From Chryseobacterium endalhagicum (GTDB taxonomy: Bacteria; Bacteroidota; Bacteroidia; Flavobacteriales; Weeksellaceae): a stretch of 64,000 nucleotides of DNA. The translations under genes were made by a program, and so were the position numbers. The stretch lies in assembly GCF_016745235.1 (NCBI RefSeq), contig NZ_JAELVM010000001.1:1935856-1999855 (forward strand), written 5' to 3'. Under the pieces are notes generated by a model. The model was not told where the DNA came from. It worked only from the letters and a program-made list of their open reading frames with translations, and ran no database searches. Shown piece by piece: positions 43,832 to 52,993 of the stretch (position 1 is its first letter; every line of letters starts with the position of its first letter).

Positions 43832-43899
43832 GTAAGGTTAAAGAAAAAATAATTATAAAAATTTTATAGTAAAACATAAAATAAAAAAGGTAGATGAGA

Positions 43900-43957
43900 A
43901 GTAGAAAGTTAAAGCTGTGACAAGAAGGTCTCCCATCTTCAGGCTTCCATCTTCCAG
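43900..43957. repeat. Right heptamer arm of the S23-type element
   Basis: Read in reverse, the units GGAAGAT, GGAAGCC, TGAAGAT, GGGAGAC repeat the left arm with few changes, ending at 43957. Confidence 0.65.
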
Positions 43958-44046
43958 ACAAAAAATAGAATAGTAAAAACAAAAGCATGAAAATTGAAAT
44001 TGAAACCAGGATTTCAATCTTCCCGCTTCCAAACTTAAATACAAAT

Positions 44047-45762
44047 ATGACAACATTAGAAAAAGCGAAACTTTGGTTAAGTGATACCTTCGATACAGAT
44101 ACAAGAAATGCCGTACAGGCTTTGATCGACAGCAATTCTCCGGATCTGGAAGATTCGTTCTACAGGGAACTTGAATTCGGAACAGGAGGAATGCGTGGTA
44201 TCATGGGAGTTGGAACCAACCGCTTGAACAAATATACTTTGGGACAGGCTACACAGGGACTGGCCAATTATATGCTTCAGCAGTTTAAAGGTGGGGAAAT
44301 TAAAGTGGCTATTGCTTATGATGTACGCCATAATTCAAAAGAATTCGGAAAACTGGTGGCTGATGTTTTAACCGCCAACGGCATTAAAGTGTTGCTTTTC
44401 AAAGATCACAGACCGACTCCGGAATTGTCATTTACCGTAAGAGACAAAAAATGCAATGGAGGAATTGTTTTGACCGCATCTCACAATCCGCCTGAATATA
44501 ATGGTTATAAAGTATATTGGAATGACGGCGCGCAGATTGTTCCGCCCCATGATGAAGCCATTATCAATGAAGTATATTCTGTGAAATTTGACGAAATTAA
44601 ATTTAACGGAAACGACGACCTGATCGAATGGATCGGAGAAGAGCAGGATGACGTGTACATCGATGCCTGTCTTGAAAATTCTACCTACCAGAATGTTGGA
44701 AAAGAGAATTTAAATATTGTTTTCACGTCTATCCACGGGACAACGTATACTACAATTCCAAAAGCATTGGAGAAAGCAGGGTTCAAAAAAGTGGATCTGG
44801 TGAAAGAACAGATGATCCCTAGCGGTAATTTTACCACAGTAGAATCTCCAAACCCGGAAGAGCCGGCAGCCCTTGAAATGGCTATGGATTTGGCAAGAAT
44901 TACCAATGCTGACATCGTGATCGGTACAGATCCGGACGGTGACAGACTGGGAATTGCCGTAAGAAACCTGGATGGCGAAATGCAGCTTCTGAATGGAAAC
45001 CAGACGAATACGATTCTTACCTATTACATTCTGAACGAGTGGAGAAAGCAGGAGAGAATCACCGGAAAGGAATTCATTGGTTCTACGATTGTAACTTCTG
45101 ATATATTCTTTGATATTGCCCAAAAGTTCGGTGTTGACTGTAAAGTTGGACTGACAGGGTTCAAATGGATCGGAAAAATGATCCGTGAAGCAGAAGGAAA
45201 AGAGAAATTTGTTTGTGGCGGTGAAGAAAGTTTCGGTTTTATGACCGGAGATTTTGTCCGCGATAAAGATTCTTGTGGAAGTATCCTTGTGGCATGTGAA
45301 ATTGCTGCGTGGTGCAAAGCCAACGGAAGAACAATGTATCAGTACATGATTGAGATCTATGAAGATCTGGGAATGTATTACGAAGGACTGGTGAATATTG
45401 TCAGAAAAGGAAAAGAAGGGGCTGAAGAAATTCAGAATATGATGAAAAATTTCCGCGAGAATCCACCGAAAGAACTGGCCGGATCATTGGTAGAAGAAGT
45501 GAAGGATTTTAAGGAACAGACCAATTTCAGCGTTTCAAAAAATGAAACAAAAGTAATGAATGACATTCCAAAATCGAATGTATTAATTTATTACACCCAG
45601 GACGGAACCAAAGTTTGTGTACGACCTTCAGGAACCGAACCTAAAATTAAATTTTATATTTCTGTAAAAGATTCCATTACATCTGAAGCAGATTTTAAAG
45701 ATAAACTGAAATCATTAGAGGCTAAAATCGAGGACGTAAGAAAAGATTTGAAATTAGATTAA
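44047..45762 (+). CDS. Phospho-sugar mutase (phosphoglucomutase/phosphomannomutase)
   Basis: 571 residues from ATG 44047; the frame stays open to 43987 but that region adds 20 residues with no family counterpart. The phosphoserine loop is TASHNPPEYNGYK, the metal-binding loop DPDGDRLG, the sugar-binding loop GGEESFGF, and the phosphate-binding loop RPSGTEPKIK. It interconverts hexose 1- and 6-phosphates for glycan and cell-wall precursors. It is probably co-transcribed with the lipoprotein gene 17 bases downstream. Confidence 0.95.
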   Translation: MTTLEKAKLWLSDTFDTDTRNAVQALIDSNSPDLEDSFYRELEFGTGGMRGIMGVGTNRLNKYTLGQATQGLANYMLQQFKGGEIKVAIAYDVRHNSKEFGKLVADVLTANGIKVLLFKDHRPTPELSFTVRDKKCNGGIVLTASHNPPEYNGYKVYWNDGAQIVPPHDEAIINEVYSVKFDEIKFNGNDDLIEWIGEEQDDVYIDACLENSTYQNVGKENLNIVFTSIHGTTYTTIPKALEKAGFKKVDLVKEQMIPSGNFTTVESPNPEEPAALEMAMDLARITNADIVIGTDPDGDRLGIAVRNLDGEMQLLNGNQTNTILTYYILNEWRKQERITGKEFIGSTIVTSDIFFDIAQKFGVDCKVGLTGFKWIGKMIREAEGKEKFVCGGEESFGFMTGDFVRDKDSCGSILVACEIAAWCKANGRTMYQYMIEIYEDLGMYYEGLVNIVRKGKEGAEEIQNMMKNFRENPPKELAGSLVEEVKDFKEQTNFSVSKNETKVMNDIPKSNVLIYYTQDGTKVCVRPSGTEPKIKFYISVKDSITSEADFKDKLKSLEAKIEDVRKDLKLD

Positions 45763-45779
45763 TTCCAGATCTGCAGAAG

Positions 45780-46682
45780 ATGATAAAAAAGATTTTAGCC
45801 GTCTGTATGCTCTCTGTACTTGTTTTTTCCTGCAGGAAAGAGGTACAGAAAGCACCGGAAACAAAAACTGTGAATGATTCAATTGCTAAAACAGAAGTGA
45901 AAGAAGATCTGTTTAAGCCTATTGATACAGCCTGTTCAACAGCTAACAAAACGGAGGATTATATTGCTGCTCTTCAATGGTATAAAGCTAAAACTGATAA
46001 GGAAATTGCAGTAAACAGTCCGGAACAGAACGACAGGTTATACGAAGATTATGTCAAAATAAGAACAAAGTATACAGACTGTCTGAATGGTTTGCATCAG
46101 GATATATTAGAGCAGTATACTGATTATCATACCCGTGAACCGGATACTTATAATCTGCCGGACAGCGTAAAAAAGATTGCCGGAGAACTGAGTAAAGCAG
46201 GCCTTGAATTTAGGGTCATGGGAGAAGGGCTTACAGAAATTCATTCAGTGTACGGATATGATTATGCTGTATTTAAGAATAAAGTGACTCCTGATTATGA
46301 AAGCTATATTCTGCAGTTGGCCAATGATCGTAAAGAGAATTATGCTATCAATGGCGGTCTGATGATTAGCTGGGAAGAATTAGGGGACAGATTGATTGCA
46401 TGGGAGAATTTTATAAATAAATATCCCAAAAGTCCGTTGATAAAGAGAGCGAAAATAGAGTATAATAATTATTTGTTAGATTATATTCTTGGAATGGACA
46501 GTTCTCCGACCTATGACAGAGCAGAAGGGAGATTGCTGGATGAAAACAAAGAAGAATACAGCAGGATCATAAAAAAATATCCGAATTCTCGCACAGCAAA
46601 AAAAGCAAAAGAACTGATCGCAGCTTTTGACGCACATGTACCTGTGGATCAGATAGAAGACAGGATTGATTTGAGAAGATAA
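45780..46682 (+). CDS. Lipoprotein of unknown function
   Basis: 300 residues. The lipobox is LVFSCRKE (Cys18). A charged linker (about 20-60) is followed by helices with TPR-like character (WYKAKTDKEIAV, LIAWENFINKYPKSPLIKRAKIEYNNYL, YSRIIKKYPNSRTAKKAKELIAAF). The paired KYP-x-S turns suggest a small helical-repeat scaffold. It probably faces the periplasm. No known enzyme motif. Confidence 0.7.
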   Translation: MIKKILAVCMLSVLVFSCRKEVQKAPETKTVNDSIAKTEVKEDLFKPIDTACSTANKTEDYIAALQWYKAKTDKEIAVNSPEQNDRLYEDYVKIRTKYTDCLNGLHQDILEQYTDYHTREPDTYNLPDSVKKIAGELSKAGLEFRVMGEGLTEIHSVYGYDYAVFKNKVTPDYESYILQLANDRKENYAINGGLMISWEELGDRLIAWENFINKYPKSPLIKRAKIEYNNYLLDYILGMDSSPTYDRAEGRLLDENKEEYSRIIKKYPNSRTAKKAKELIAAFDAHVPVDQIEDRIDLRR

Positions 46683-46708
46683 TATTAGTAAATTTAAATA
46701 AAAATAAA

Positions 46709-47962
46709 GTGAAAGTTTCAAAATTAGCGGCGAACCTGATTGGTTCCGAAATCGTAAAAATTGGTAATGAAGTAAATGATTTAAAAGCAAAGGGAGCGGA
46801 GATAGCCAATCTTACTATTGGTGACCTGAATTCTAATCTATATCCTATTCCGGCACTGCTGAAGGAAGAGATTCAGAAGGCATATCAGAATAATCTGACG
46901 AATTATCCGCCAGCCAACGGACTTTTATCTTTAAGAAAAGAAGTTTCCAAAGACCTGAAAAACAGATGGAATCTGGATTATTCACCCAATGATATTTTAA
47001 TTACTGCCGGATCAAGACCTTTGATCTATGCGGTTTATAAAACTATCGTTGACGAAGGTGACAAAGTGATATATCCAACACCGTCATGGAACAACAACCA
47101 TTACGCTTACCTGACTTCTGCGGATGCAGTAGAAGTGAAAACAACAGCTGAAACCAATTTCCTTCCAACGGCAGATGACCTTAGACCACATTTGGGTGGT
47201 GCGGTTCTGCTTGCATTGTGTTCACCGCTGAATCCTACGGGAACTATGTTTACGAAAGAACAGCTTTCAGAAATCTGCGAAATGGTTCTTGAAGAAAACA
47301 AAAAAAGAGGCGTAGACGAAAAACCTTTATACCTGATGTATGATCAGATCTATTCTAACCTTACTTTCGGGGCAGAACATGTAGATCCGGTTTCTCTTTT
47401 CCCTGAATTGAAAGAATATACCATCTATATCGATGGAATCTCTAAATGCCTTGCTGCTACGGGAGTACGTGTAGGATGGGGATTCGGTCCTTCTCATATT
47501 TTGGATAAAATGAAAGCTCTTCTGACGCACGTTGGAGCATGGGCCCCAAAACCTGAACAGGAAGCAACTGCAAAATTCTTTGAAAATCCGGAAAATGTAA
47601 ATGTTTTCGTAGAAGATTTCAAAGGAAAACTGGAAGAAAGCTTAAAAGTTCTTCACGGAGGAATCCAGGATCTGAAAGGAAAAGGTTTAGCGGTTGAAAG
47701 TATCGAACCGATGGGAGCTTTATATCTTACCATTAAACTGGACTATATCGGAAAAACAAAACCGGACGGATCTGTGATTAAAGATTCTTCTGATCTGGTT
47801 TTCTATTTAATTAATGATGCAGGAGTGGCTTTAGTTCCTTTCTCTGCTTTCGGTGAAGCAAAATCTGAACCTTGGTTCCGTGCTTCCGTAGGAGGTTTAG
47901 CGGTGGATGAGATCAAAGTGATGCTTCCGAAACTGGAAAACGCGTTGAATAATCTTAAATAG
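46709..47962 (+). CDS. PLP-dependent aminotransferase class I/II
   Basis: 417 residues with GTG start at 46709. Fold type I motifs are NYPPANGLLSLR (about 61-72), ITAGSRPLIYAVYK (about 97-110), SPLNPTGTMF (about 171-180), YDQIYSNL and the Schiff-base lysine in DGISKCLAATGVRVGWG. It is a cytosolic amino-acid transaminase in the aspartate-type subgroup; the donor and acceptor cannot be fixed from sequence. It ends 6 bases before an octamer hairpin. Confidence 0.92.
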   Translation: MKVSKLAANLIGSEIVKIGNEVNDLKAKGAEIANLTIGDLNSNLYPIPALLKEEIQKAYQNNLTNYPPANGLLSLRKEVSKDLKNRWNLDYSPNDILITAGSRPLIYAVYKTIVDEGDKVIYPTPSWNNNHYAYLTSADAVEVKTTAETNFLPTADDLRPHLGGAVLLALCSPLNPTGTMFTKEQLSEICEMVLEENKKRGVDEKPLYLMYDQIYSNLTFGAEHVDPVSLFPELKEYTIYIDGISKCLAATGVRVGWGFGPSHILDKMKALLTHVGAWAPKPEQEATAKFFENPENVNVFVEDFKGKLEESLKVLHGGIQDLKGKGLAVESIEPMGALYLTIKLDYIGKTKPDGSVIKDSSDLVFYLINDAGVALVPFSAFGEAKSEPWFRASVGGLAVDEIKVMLPKLENALNNLK

Positions 47963-47967
47963 TATTC

Positions 47968-48053
47968 TAATGTAACAGTATAGCAATGTATCAATGTAAC
48001 AATTCCCGTATTTACAATATTGGTAAACTGTTAGATTGATACATTGTTACATT
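47968..48053. repeat. Octamer-period hairpin c (AATGTAAC arms)
   Basis: The left arm 47969-48004 has eight-base units AATGTAAC, AGTATAGC, AATGTATC, AATGTAAC. The right arm 48025-48053 is the complement (ACTGTTAG, ATTGATAC, ATTGTTAC). The loop is about 20 bases. Confidence 0.8.
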
Positions 48054-48066
48054 AAAAATAAAAACA

Positions 48067-48150
48067 GATGCTTCGTCTTCTCTTGGCATGACACCTTATA
48101 ATCAATAGGTAGTATTAGCAGGGTCACGCTGAGCAGAGTCGAAGCGTTTT
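48067..48150. repeat. Degenerate copy of the GTCACGCTGAGC palindrome
   Basis: The right arm at 48123-48146 reads GTCACGCTGAGC... GAAGCG, nearly identical to the element at 51443. The left arm at about 48067-48092 is a decayed complement. Loop about 30 bases. Confidence 0.7.
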
Positions 48151-48187
48151 TTGAAAATAAAATATAATTAAATCAAGGGCTACATTA

Positions 48188-48781
48188 ATGAAATTTCCTA
48201 AACGGCTATTTCTGGAAACCAAATTGTTGAGCTTTTCAACCTTAGGAATTATTGTTTTGGTGATTCTGAGTGTCTGGCTTTCAGGGCAAGGGTCTCACAG
48301 GTCTTTATTTCTGAATTCTATCTTATCTACTTCCATTTTGGCAGGTGCCTTTTTTCTGTTTATCAGCTTGGGATTATATTATGGTCTGAAATTAAAAGAA
48401 AATGTAGGGAATGTGTTCAATAAAGAAAGGCTGGATAAATATGCTGAACATGCTCCGGCAGTAGGTAGTTTCGATTTTGATCCTCCTGCAGTTGGTGATA
48501 GCATAGCAGCAGCTATACTGTCAGTTGTTTTGTGGTTTGTGCTTACCGTTGTTTTGGTGGTTCTTTTATATTTTTTAGGGTTTTTATTTTGGGCAGCCGT
48601 TTTATTTCTGATAGCCATGCTGTACTGGATTTTTTTCAGAGCTTTACGTCTGGTCTTCAAAAATTCAGGAAAATGTAAGGGAAATCTGTTAAAAAGCCTT
48701 GGTTTTGGAATTTTTTACTCATTTCTGTATATTTCATGGATCTACGGAATTATTTTTTTAGCCAATTATATAAACTCATAA
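48188..48781 (+). CDS. Membrane protein of unknown function
   Basis: 197 residues with five to six hydrophobic helices (about 14-30, 39-60, 100-125, 125-150, 165-192). A conserved-looking loop [20 protein letters not shown] (about 86-105) separates the first and second half. It is an inner-membrane protein; no family is recognised. kdsB follows after 31 bases that carry a short one-sided heptamer run (ACTCATA units). Confidence 0.65.
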   Translation: MKFPKRLFLETKLLSFSTLGIIVLVILSVWLSGQGSHRSLFLNSILSTSILAGAFFLFISLGLYYGLKLKENVGNVFNKERLDKYAEHAPAVGSFDFDPPAVGDSIAAAILSVVLWFVLTVVLVVLLYFLGFLFWAAVLFLIAMLYWIFFRALRLVFKNSGKCKGNLLKSLGFGIFYSFLYISWIYGIIFLANYINS

Positions 48782-48812
48782 CTCATCATTCATAACTTAT
48801 AACTTTTTTACA

Positions 48813-49535
48813 ATGAAAATCATAGCTGTCATTCCTGCACGTTACGAAGCAAGCCGTTTTCCGGCAAAGCTGATGCAGATGCTGGGAGAAAAAACCGTTA
48901 TTACAACAACGTATAAAAATGTTGTAGAGACAGAATTGTTCGATGAAGTTTTTGTGGCAACAGATTCAGAAATTATTTTTGATGAAATTGTAAAAAACGG
49001 AGGAAAAGCCGTGATGACCGGGCAGCATGAAACCGGCAGCGACCGTATTGCCGAGGCGGTACAGAACATCGACTGTGATATTGTGATCAATGTTCAGGGC
49101 GATGAACCTTTCCTTAAACTGGAGCCTTTAAAACAGCTCATCAACGTATTTAAAGAAGATGATAACCAGGAGATTTCACTGGCTTCATTAAAAATAAAAC
49201 TAACTGAGAAAGAAGAAATTGAAAACCCGAATAACGTAAAGGTTATAACGGATAACAATGGTTTTGCCCTTTATTTCAGCCGTTCCGTGATCCCTTTTCA
49301 CAGGGAAATTTCTTATCAGGTAGAGTATTACAAGCACATTGGAGTCTATGCCTTCAGAAAACATGCGCTGCTTCAATTCTCCAAACTGGAAATGAAACCT
49401 CTGGAAATATCAGAAAAGATCGAGTGTATCCGTTATCTTGAATACGGAATGAAGATCAAATTAATAGAAACCAATTTCATCGGTGTCGGGATTGATACAC
49501 CGGAAGATCTGGAGAAAGCGAGGAAGCTGCTTTAG
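48813..49535 (+). CDS. kdsB: 3-deoxy-manno-octulosonate cytidylyltransferase KdsB
   Basis: 240 residues, standard length. The nucleotide-binding start [39 protein letters not shown] and the end [13 protein letters not shown] are all present. It activates KDO as CMP-KDO for the lipopolysaccharide core, in the cytosol. A hairpin with seven-base period (49537-49600) follows and may end transcription. Confidence 0.97.
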   Translation: MKIIAVIPARYEASRFPAKLMQMLGEKTVITTTYKNVVETELFDEVFVATDSEIIFDEIVKNGGKAVMTGQHETGSDRIAEAVQNIDCDIVINVQGDEPFLKLEPLKQLINVFKEDDNQEISLASLKIKLTEKEEIENPNNVKVITDNNGFALYFSRSVIPFHREISYQVEYYKHIGVYAFRKHALLQFSKLEMKPLEISEKIECIRYLEYGMKIKLIETNFIGVGIDTPEDLEKARKLL

Positions 49536-49536
49536 T

Positions 49537-49600
49537 GGCAAAGAAAGCTGAGAAAGCGAATTTACAAATCAGCTTATTAGCCTTCTCGGCTTTCTTTGCT
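49537..49600. repeat. Heptamer-like hairpin d after kdsB
   Basis: GGCAAAGAAAGCTGAGAAAGC (49537-49557) matches the complement of 49580-49600 with few mismatches. The arm shows a seven-base rhythm (AAAGAAA, GCTGAGA, AAGCGAA). Confidence 0.7.
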
Positions 49601-49659
49601 ATTTTCTCTTTGCTTTTCCCTCAATTCCTCTTATATTTGAATGAATATACAGGATAGCT

Positions 49660-50058
49660 ATGAGGATTTTAATTTTAATAGTTTTGTTTTGTTGTTCAAA
49701 TCTGAAATGTCAGGATTTGAATAATAAAAAATTCTATGCTCAGGTGAACCATAGCTGCAGGGCAACAACGAGCGGCGCTTTTGATATCTATACATTTCTG
49801 ATGCTGGAATTTAAAAACAATAAAATGTATCCTTCATACCTGGAAATACCTTCTCAGGAACAAAAAAGCATAGAAGATCCTATTGATTATAAATTTGAAA
49901 ATAAAATAGTATATCTTGCAAAGCCATTAGATTTTAAAGAAGATCTGGGATCCGTTTTCACTTACGTAAATGGAAATCTGGTGCCCAAAAAGAAACAGAA
50001 TGAACCCAAATTTATTTTTAAACCTTCTTTAGACCATTATTTTAAAAGAAATAAATGA
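49660..50058 (+). CDS. Small secreted protein, unknown function
   Basis: 132 residues. The N-terminus MRILILIVLFCCSNLKCQ looks like a signal peptide; a lipobox-like cysteine is possible (FCCS). The mature part starts with DLNNKKFYAQVNHSCRATTSGAFDIYTFLMLEF and is beta-rich. It overlaps the next gene by four bases (ATGA), so the two are translationally coupled. No known family. Confidence 0.68.
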   Translation: MRILILIVLFCCSNLKCQDLNNKKFYAQVNHSCRATTSGAFDIYTFLMLEFKNNKMYPSYLEIPSQEQKSIEDPIDYKFENKIVYLAKPLDFKEDLGSVFTYVNGNLVPKKKQNEPKFIFKPSLDHYFKRNK

Positions 50059-50717
50059 AAAAAATAATATACTTAGTCCTTTTAATGTTGACTACTTCAG
50101 TGTATTCTCAGACTGCAAAGGAAATTATAGATAAAAATATTGAACTGTCCGGAGGATTAACGAACTGGAAACTCTTAAATTCAGTATTGCTGCAGGGAAA
50201 AGTAATCTTAGGAATCAAAGATGAATACCCTATAAAAATTTACCAGCAGCGTCCCAATCTTACCAAAACGGTGATCAGCATCGGCGGAAAAGAAACGGCT
50301 ATTGAAGGTTTTGACGGAAATAAAGGCTATGCCATGAATTATGCTACCAATAAACTTCAGGTTTACCCTGAATATGTTTCTGAAAGCTTTGATAACGACT
50401 TCATCGACTGGGAAAATAAAGGTTTTGAAGCCAAATATCTTGGAAAAGAGAAAGTAGGAGAGATCTACTGCCATAAAGTAGAACTTACGAAAAATGTAAA
50501 CAAGAACCTTTATTATTTTGATGTGAAATCCTATATGCTTTTAAAAGAGGTTAAAAAGGATGAAACATTGTTGTACTCAGATTATAAAAAAGTAGGAAAT
50601 CTTGTGATGTCTTTCAGAATAGAATCTTCCAGCACCAAGAAAGACGGTGATTATGTGATGATTCTGAACAAAATAGATATCAATAAAGTATTTCCGTCTA
50701 ATATTTTTAAATTTTAA
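50055..50717 (+). CDS. Secreted LolA/outer-membrane lipoprotein-sorting-like protein
   Basis: 220 residues. The signal peptide ends at VYSQT. The mature part (KEIIDKNIELSGGLTNWKLLNSVLLQGK, GFDGNKGYAMNYATNKLQVYP, VELTKNVNKNLYYFDVKSYMLLKEVKKD) has the repeating strand layout of LolA/LolB-type half barrels in the Bacteroidota form. A role in handling lipids or lipoproteins in the periplasm is plausible. It is coupled to the upstream small secreted protein. Confidence 0.78.
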   Translation: MKKIIYLVLLMLTTSVYSQTAKEIIDKNIELSGGLTNWKLLNSVLLQGKVILGIKDEYPIKIYQQRPNLTKTVISIGGKETAIEGFDGNKGYAMNYATNKLQVYPEYVSESFDNDFIDWENKGFEAKYLGKEKVGEIYCHKVELTKNVNKNLYYFDVKSYMLLKEVKKDETLLYSDYKKVGNLVMSFRIESSSTKKDGDYVMILNKIDINKVFPSNIFKF

Positions 50718-50797
50718 TTCAATACATTTTTAACCGGGCATTTTGTTTTACATTTAATGAAAAATAATAAGCAGACTGACCATCTAAATTAATAAAA

Positions 50798-51373
50798 ATG
50801 AAAAATATTTTCTTATTGCTGCTTTCTTTTGTAGCATTTTTACAGAGCTGTATCAATCAGAAAAGCGAGGTTTCACAAGCTAAAACCAAAGAACTTATGG
50901 GAAAAACAATATATGATTTCAAAGTTGAAAGCCTTGACGGTAGTGAGATCAACTTTGCAGATTTCAAAGGAAAAAAGATTCTTATTGTGAATACAGCATC
51001 TGAGTGCGGATTTACCCCGCAGTATGCAGACCTTGAAAAAGTGTATGAAGAATACAAAGACAAGCTGGTCATTGTAGGTTTTCCGGCCAATAATTTCGGA
51101 GGACAGGAGCCTGGAACCAATGTTGAAATTGGAGCATTCTGTCAGAAAAATTATGGTGTGACGTTTCCTTTAGCGGCTAAAGTTTCTGTAAAAGGAGATG
51201 ATACAGCCCCTATTTTTAAATATTTAACTGAAAAAGAGCTAAACGGAGTTAAAAATACCAGTATCCTTTGGAACTTTACAAAGTTTTTACTTGATGAAAA
51301 CGGAAAGCTGATCGATACTTTTGTTAGTACAACAAAACCTACGGACGAAGCGATCACAAAATACTTTAAATAA
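50798..51373 (+). CDS. Glutathione peroxidase-type lipoprotein
   Basis: 191 residues. The signal ends in a lipobox LQSCINQK (Cys18), so the enzyme is probably lipid-anchored in the periplasm. The active-site cysteine is in NTASECGFTPQY (about 65-76). The resolving and tetrad residues are in FPANNFGGQEPG and LWNFTKFL. It reduces peroxides, probably with thioredoxin-like partners since glutathione is doubtful here. A perfect palindromic element follows its stop. Confidence 0.93.
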   Translation: MKNIFLLLLSFVAFLQSCINQKSEVSQAKTKELMGKTIYDFKVESLDGSEINFADFKGKKILIVNTASECGFTPQYADLEKVYEEYKDKLVIVGFPANNFGGQEPGTNVEIGAFCQKNYGVTFPLAAKVSVKGDDTAPIFKYLTEKELNGVKNTSILWNFTKFLLDENGKLIDTFVSTTKPTDEAITKYFK

Positions 51374-51380
51374 GATAAAA

Positions 51381-51473
51381 TATAAACGCTTCGACTCCGC
51401 TCAGCGTGACAGTTTCATACAATACATTCATAGTATTAGAAATGTCACGCTGAGCGGAGTCGAAGCGTTTATA
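51381..51473. repeat. Perfect 31-base palindromic element (GTCACGCTGAGC type)
   Basis: The arm 51381-51411 is the exact complement of 51443-51473, with a 31-base loop. A degenerate copy lies at 48067-48150. It falls between the glutathione peroxidase gene and a convergent gene, and could work as a bidirectional terminator. Confidence 0.9.
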
Positions 51474-51495
51474 AGTATCCCGTTAATAGATTAGC

Positions 51496-51982
51496 TTACT
51501 TCAGTTTATCTTCCTTTTTAATCTCCTCATCCTGCTTTAGAATCTGGTTATGCTCATTTTCAAGCTTCTTATGCTCAGCTAATATGGCCTCATCTTCTTT
51601 TATCATTTTATCGTGATCAGCTTGTATTTGGCCTAAATCCGTATTCCCTTCTTTATGTTTCTGTTCAAGGGCGTCATGTTTTGCAATGATCTCTGAATGA
51701 CTGGCGATAAGTGCCGCATGATTTTTTCAAAATAGCCTGATGGGCAGCTTCTATTTTATTATGTTCACTTGTTTCAGGTTCCTTTAATGCGCTATGTGTC
51801 TTATTAAATTCTTCATGTTGTTTTTCCATCTTCGCATGAGAATCTTCCAGTAGATTATGATCAGCTTCCAGCTTTGCATGGGTGGCAGCTAATTCTTTTT
51901 CTAATACGGTATTGTCTTTTTTACAGGACACCAGACTAAGTACCAGAACGGCACCGGCAGCTAAAAATAAATTTTTCATCAT
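51496..51982 (-). pseudogene. Coiled-coil lipoprotein gene with one-base frameshift in an A6 tract
   Basis: The start is at 51982 (or ATG 51979). The N-terminus has a signal peptide with lipobox VLSLVSCKK, then helices with regular His/Glu spacing (AATHAKLEADHNLLEDSHAKMEKQHEEF). At 51722-51727 a run of six A (on the - strand) shifts the frame and the product ends early at 51674. With one A fewer, the same His/Glu pattern continues (HAALIASHSEIIAKHDALEQKH) to a stop at 51496. The gene therefore looks broken or phase-variable, giving about 160 residues when repaired. Function unknown. Confidence 0.75.
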
Positions 51983-52140
51983 TTTGATTTTAAGTTCAAA
52001 CAAATATACAGTATAAAAATAAAATATACTTATTTCGTAATAAAATAGCTTATTTAATGAATTTATATATTTATTTTAACTTAAATTGTGGTTTTTTAAA
52101 AATAAAAGTTATCATTTTTTAGGTTTTAATTATTTTTGCT

Positions 52141-52208
52141 AACCCGCAACCCGCAACCCGCAACCCGCAACCCGCAACCCGCAACCCGCAACCCGCAACC
52201 CGCAACCC
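52141..52208. repeat. Tandem heptamer array, 9 x AACCCGC
   Basis: Nine uninterrupted AACCCGC units fill 52141-52203, followed by AACCC. It lies upstream (in terms of the + strand) of the convergent SDR gene end and downstream of the lipoprotein promoter region. Confidence 0.97.
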
Positions 52209-52868
52209 CTAACTCTCAAACCTCTTATCCGCAAAACAGAAAATATTCCCGAGTTTAATACTGGAATAACCGTTGCTTTTTATTTTGGAGGAATTGATCA
52301 TTGCTTTGGCTAAAACATCTGTGGGCAAAGGCTTTTGGCTTTCCAACAGTCCTAATTTGTTGGCGAATTTTATAATTCTGCTGCCCAAAACTTCCCCGGT
52401 TCTTTCAGAATCTTTTCTTTCAAGCATTCCCGGTTTGAAAATGGTGATCTTGGTAAAATGGAGCTTTTTCACTGCTTCTTCCAGTTCGCCTTTCATTTTG
52501 GAATAAAAGATTTTAGACGTAGGATTGGCTCCGTAAGCCGACACGAGAATATAATCTTCAACATCATTTTCTTTGGCTGCTTTGGCAAATTCATATTGAT
52601 AATCGTAGTCAACTTTTCTCTGGGCTTCCTTTCCTCCGGCGGCTTTAAGCGTTGTTCCCAGACATGAAAAAGCAACGTCTCCCTTCACCATATCTTTCCA
52701 TTCTTCCGGTTTTTCGAAATTGACGATATGAACTTTCAGTTTATCATCCTGAATATCAACAGGCTTTCTGACGAAAATATCGACTTCCTCAAACTCTTTG
52801 TCGTTAAGCAGCTGTTTTACCAGATCTTTTCCTGTAGCACCTGTGGCGCCTATAACTAAAGCTTTCAT
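52209..52868 (-). CDS. NAD(P)H-binding atypical SDR protein
   Basis: 219 residues from the ATG at 52868. The N-terminus MKALVIGATGATGKDLVKQLL carries the Rossmann GxxGxxG motif. Further pieces are DVAFSCLGTTLKAAGGKE, the region ILVSAYGANPTSKIFYSKMKGELEE with the YxxxK-like pair, and IFKPGMLERKDS, as in atypical SDRs and HTATIP2-like proteins. It is probably a cytosolic reductase or NAD(P)H sensor. The extended frame to 52934 lacks support. A heptamer array abuts its 3' end. Confidence 0.85.
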   Translation of the reverse strand: MKALVIGATGATGKDLVKQLLNDKEFEEVDIFVRKPVDIQDDKLKVHIVNFEKPEEWKDMVKGDVAFSCLGTTLKAAGGKEAQRKVDYDYQYEFAKAAKENDVEDYILVSAYGANPTSKIFYSKMKGELEEAVKKLHFTKITIFKPGMLERKDSERTGEVLGSRIIKFANKLGLLESQKPLPTDVLAKAMINSSKIKSNGYSSIKLGNIFCFADKRFES

Positions 52869-52993
52869 AATAATTGGGATTGGGATGGATAGTAATTTCT
52901 TTCTTAAATTTACTAAATTTGAAGTTAATATCAATGATCATTTATCATTTATAAAATATTACTCATTACCAATTTATTCATTACTCATAAATT

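Noticed and set aside
52141..52208. CRISPR array
   Set aside because: The units are seven bases with no spacers and no cas genes nearby; it is a simple tandem repeat.
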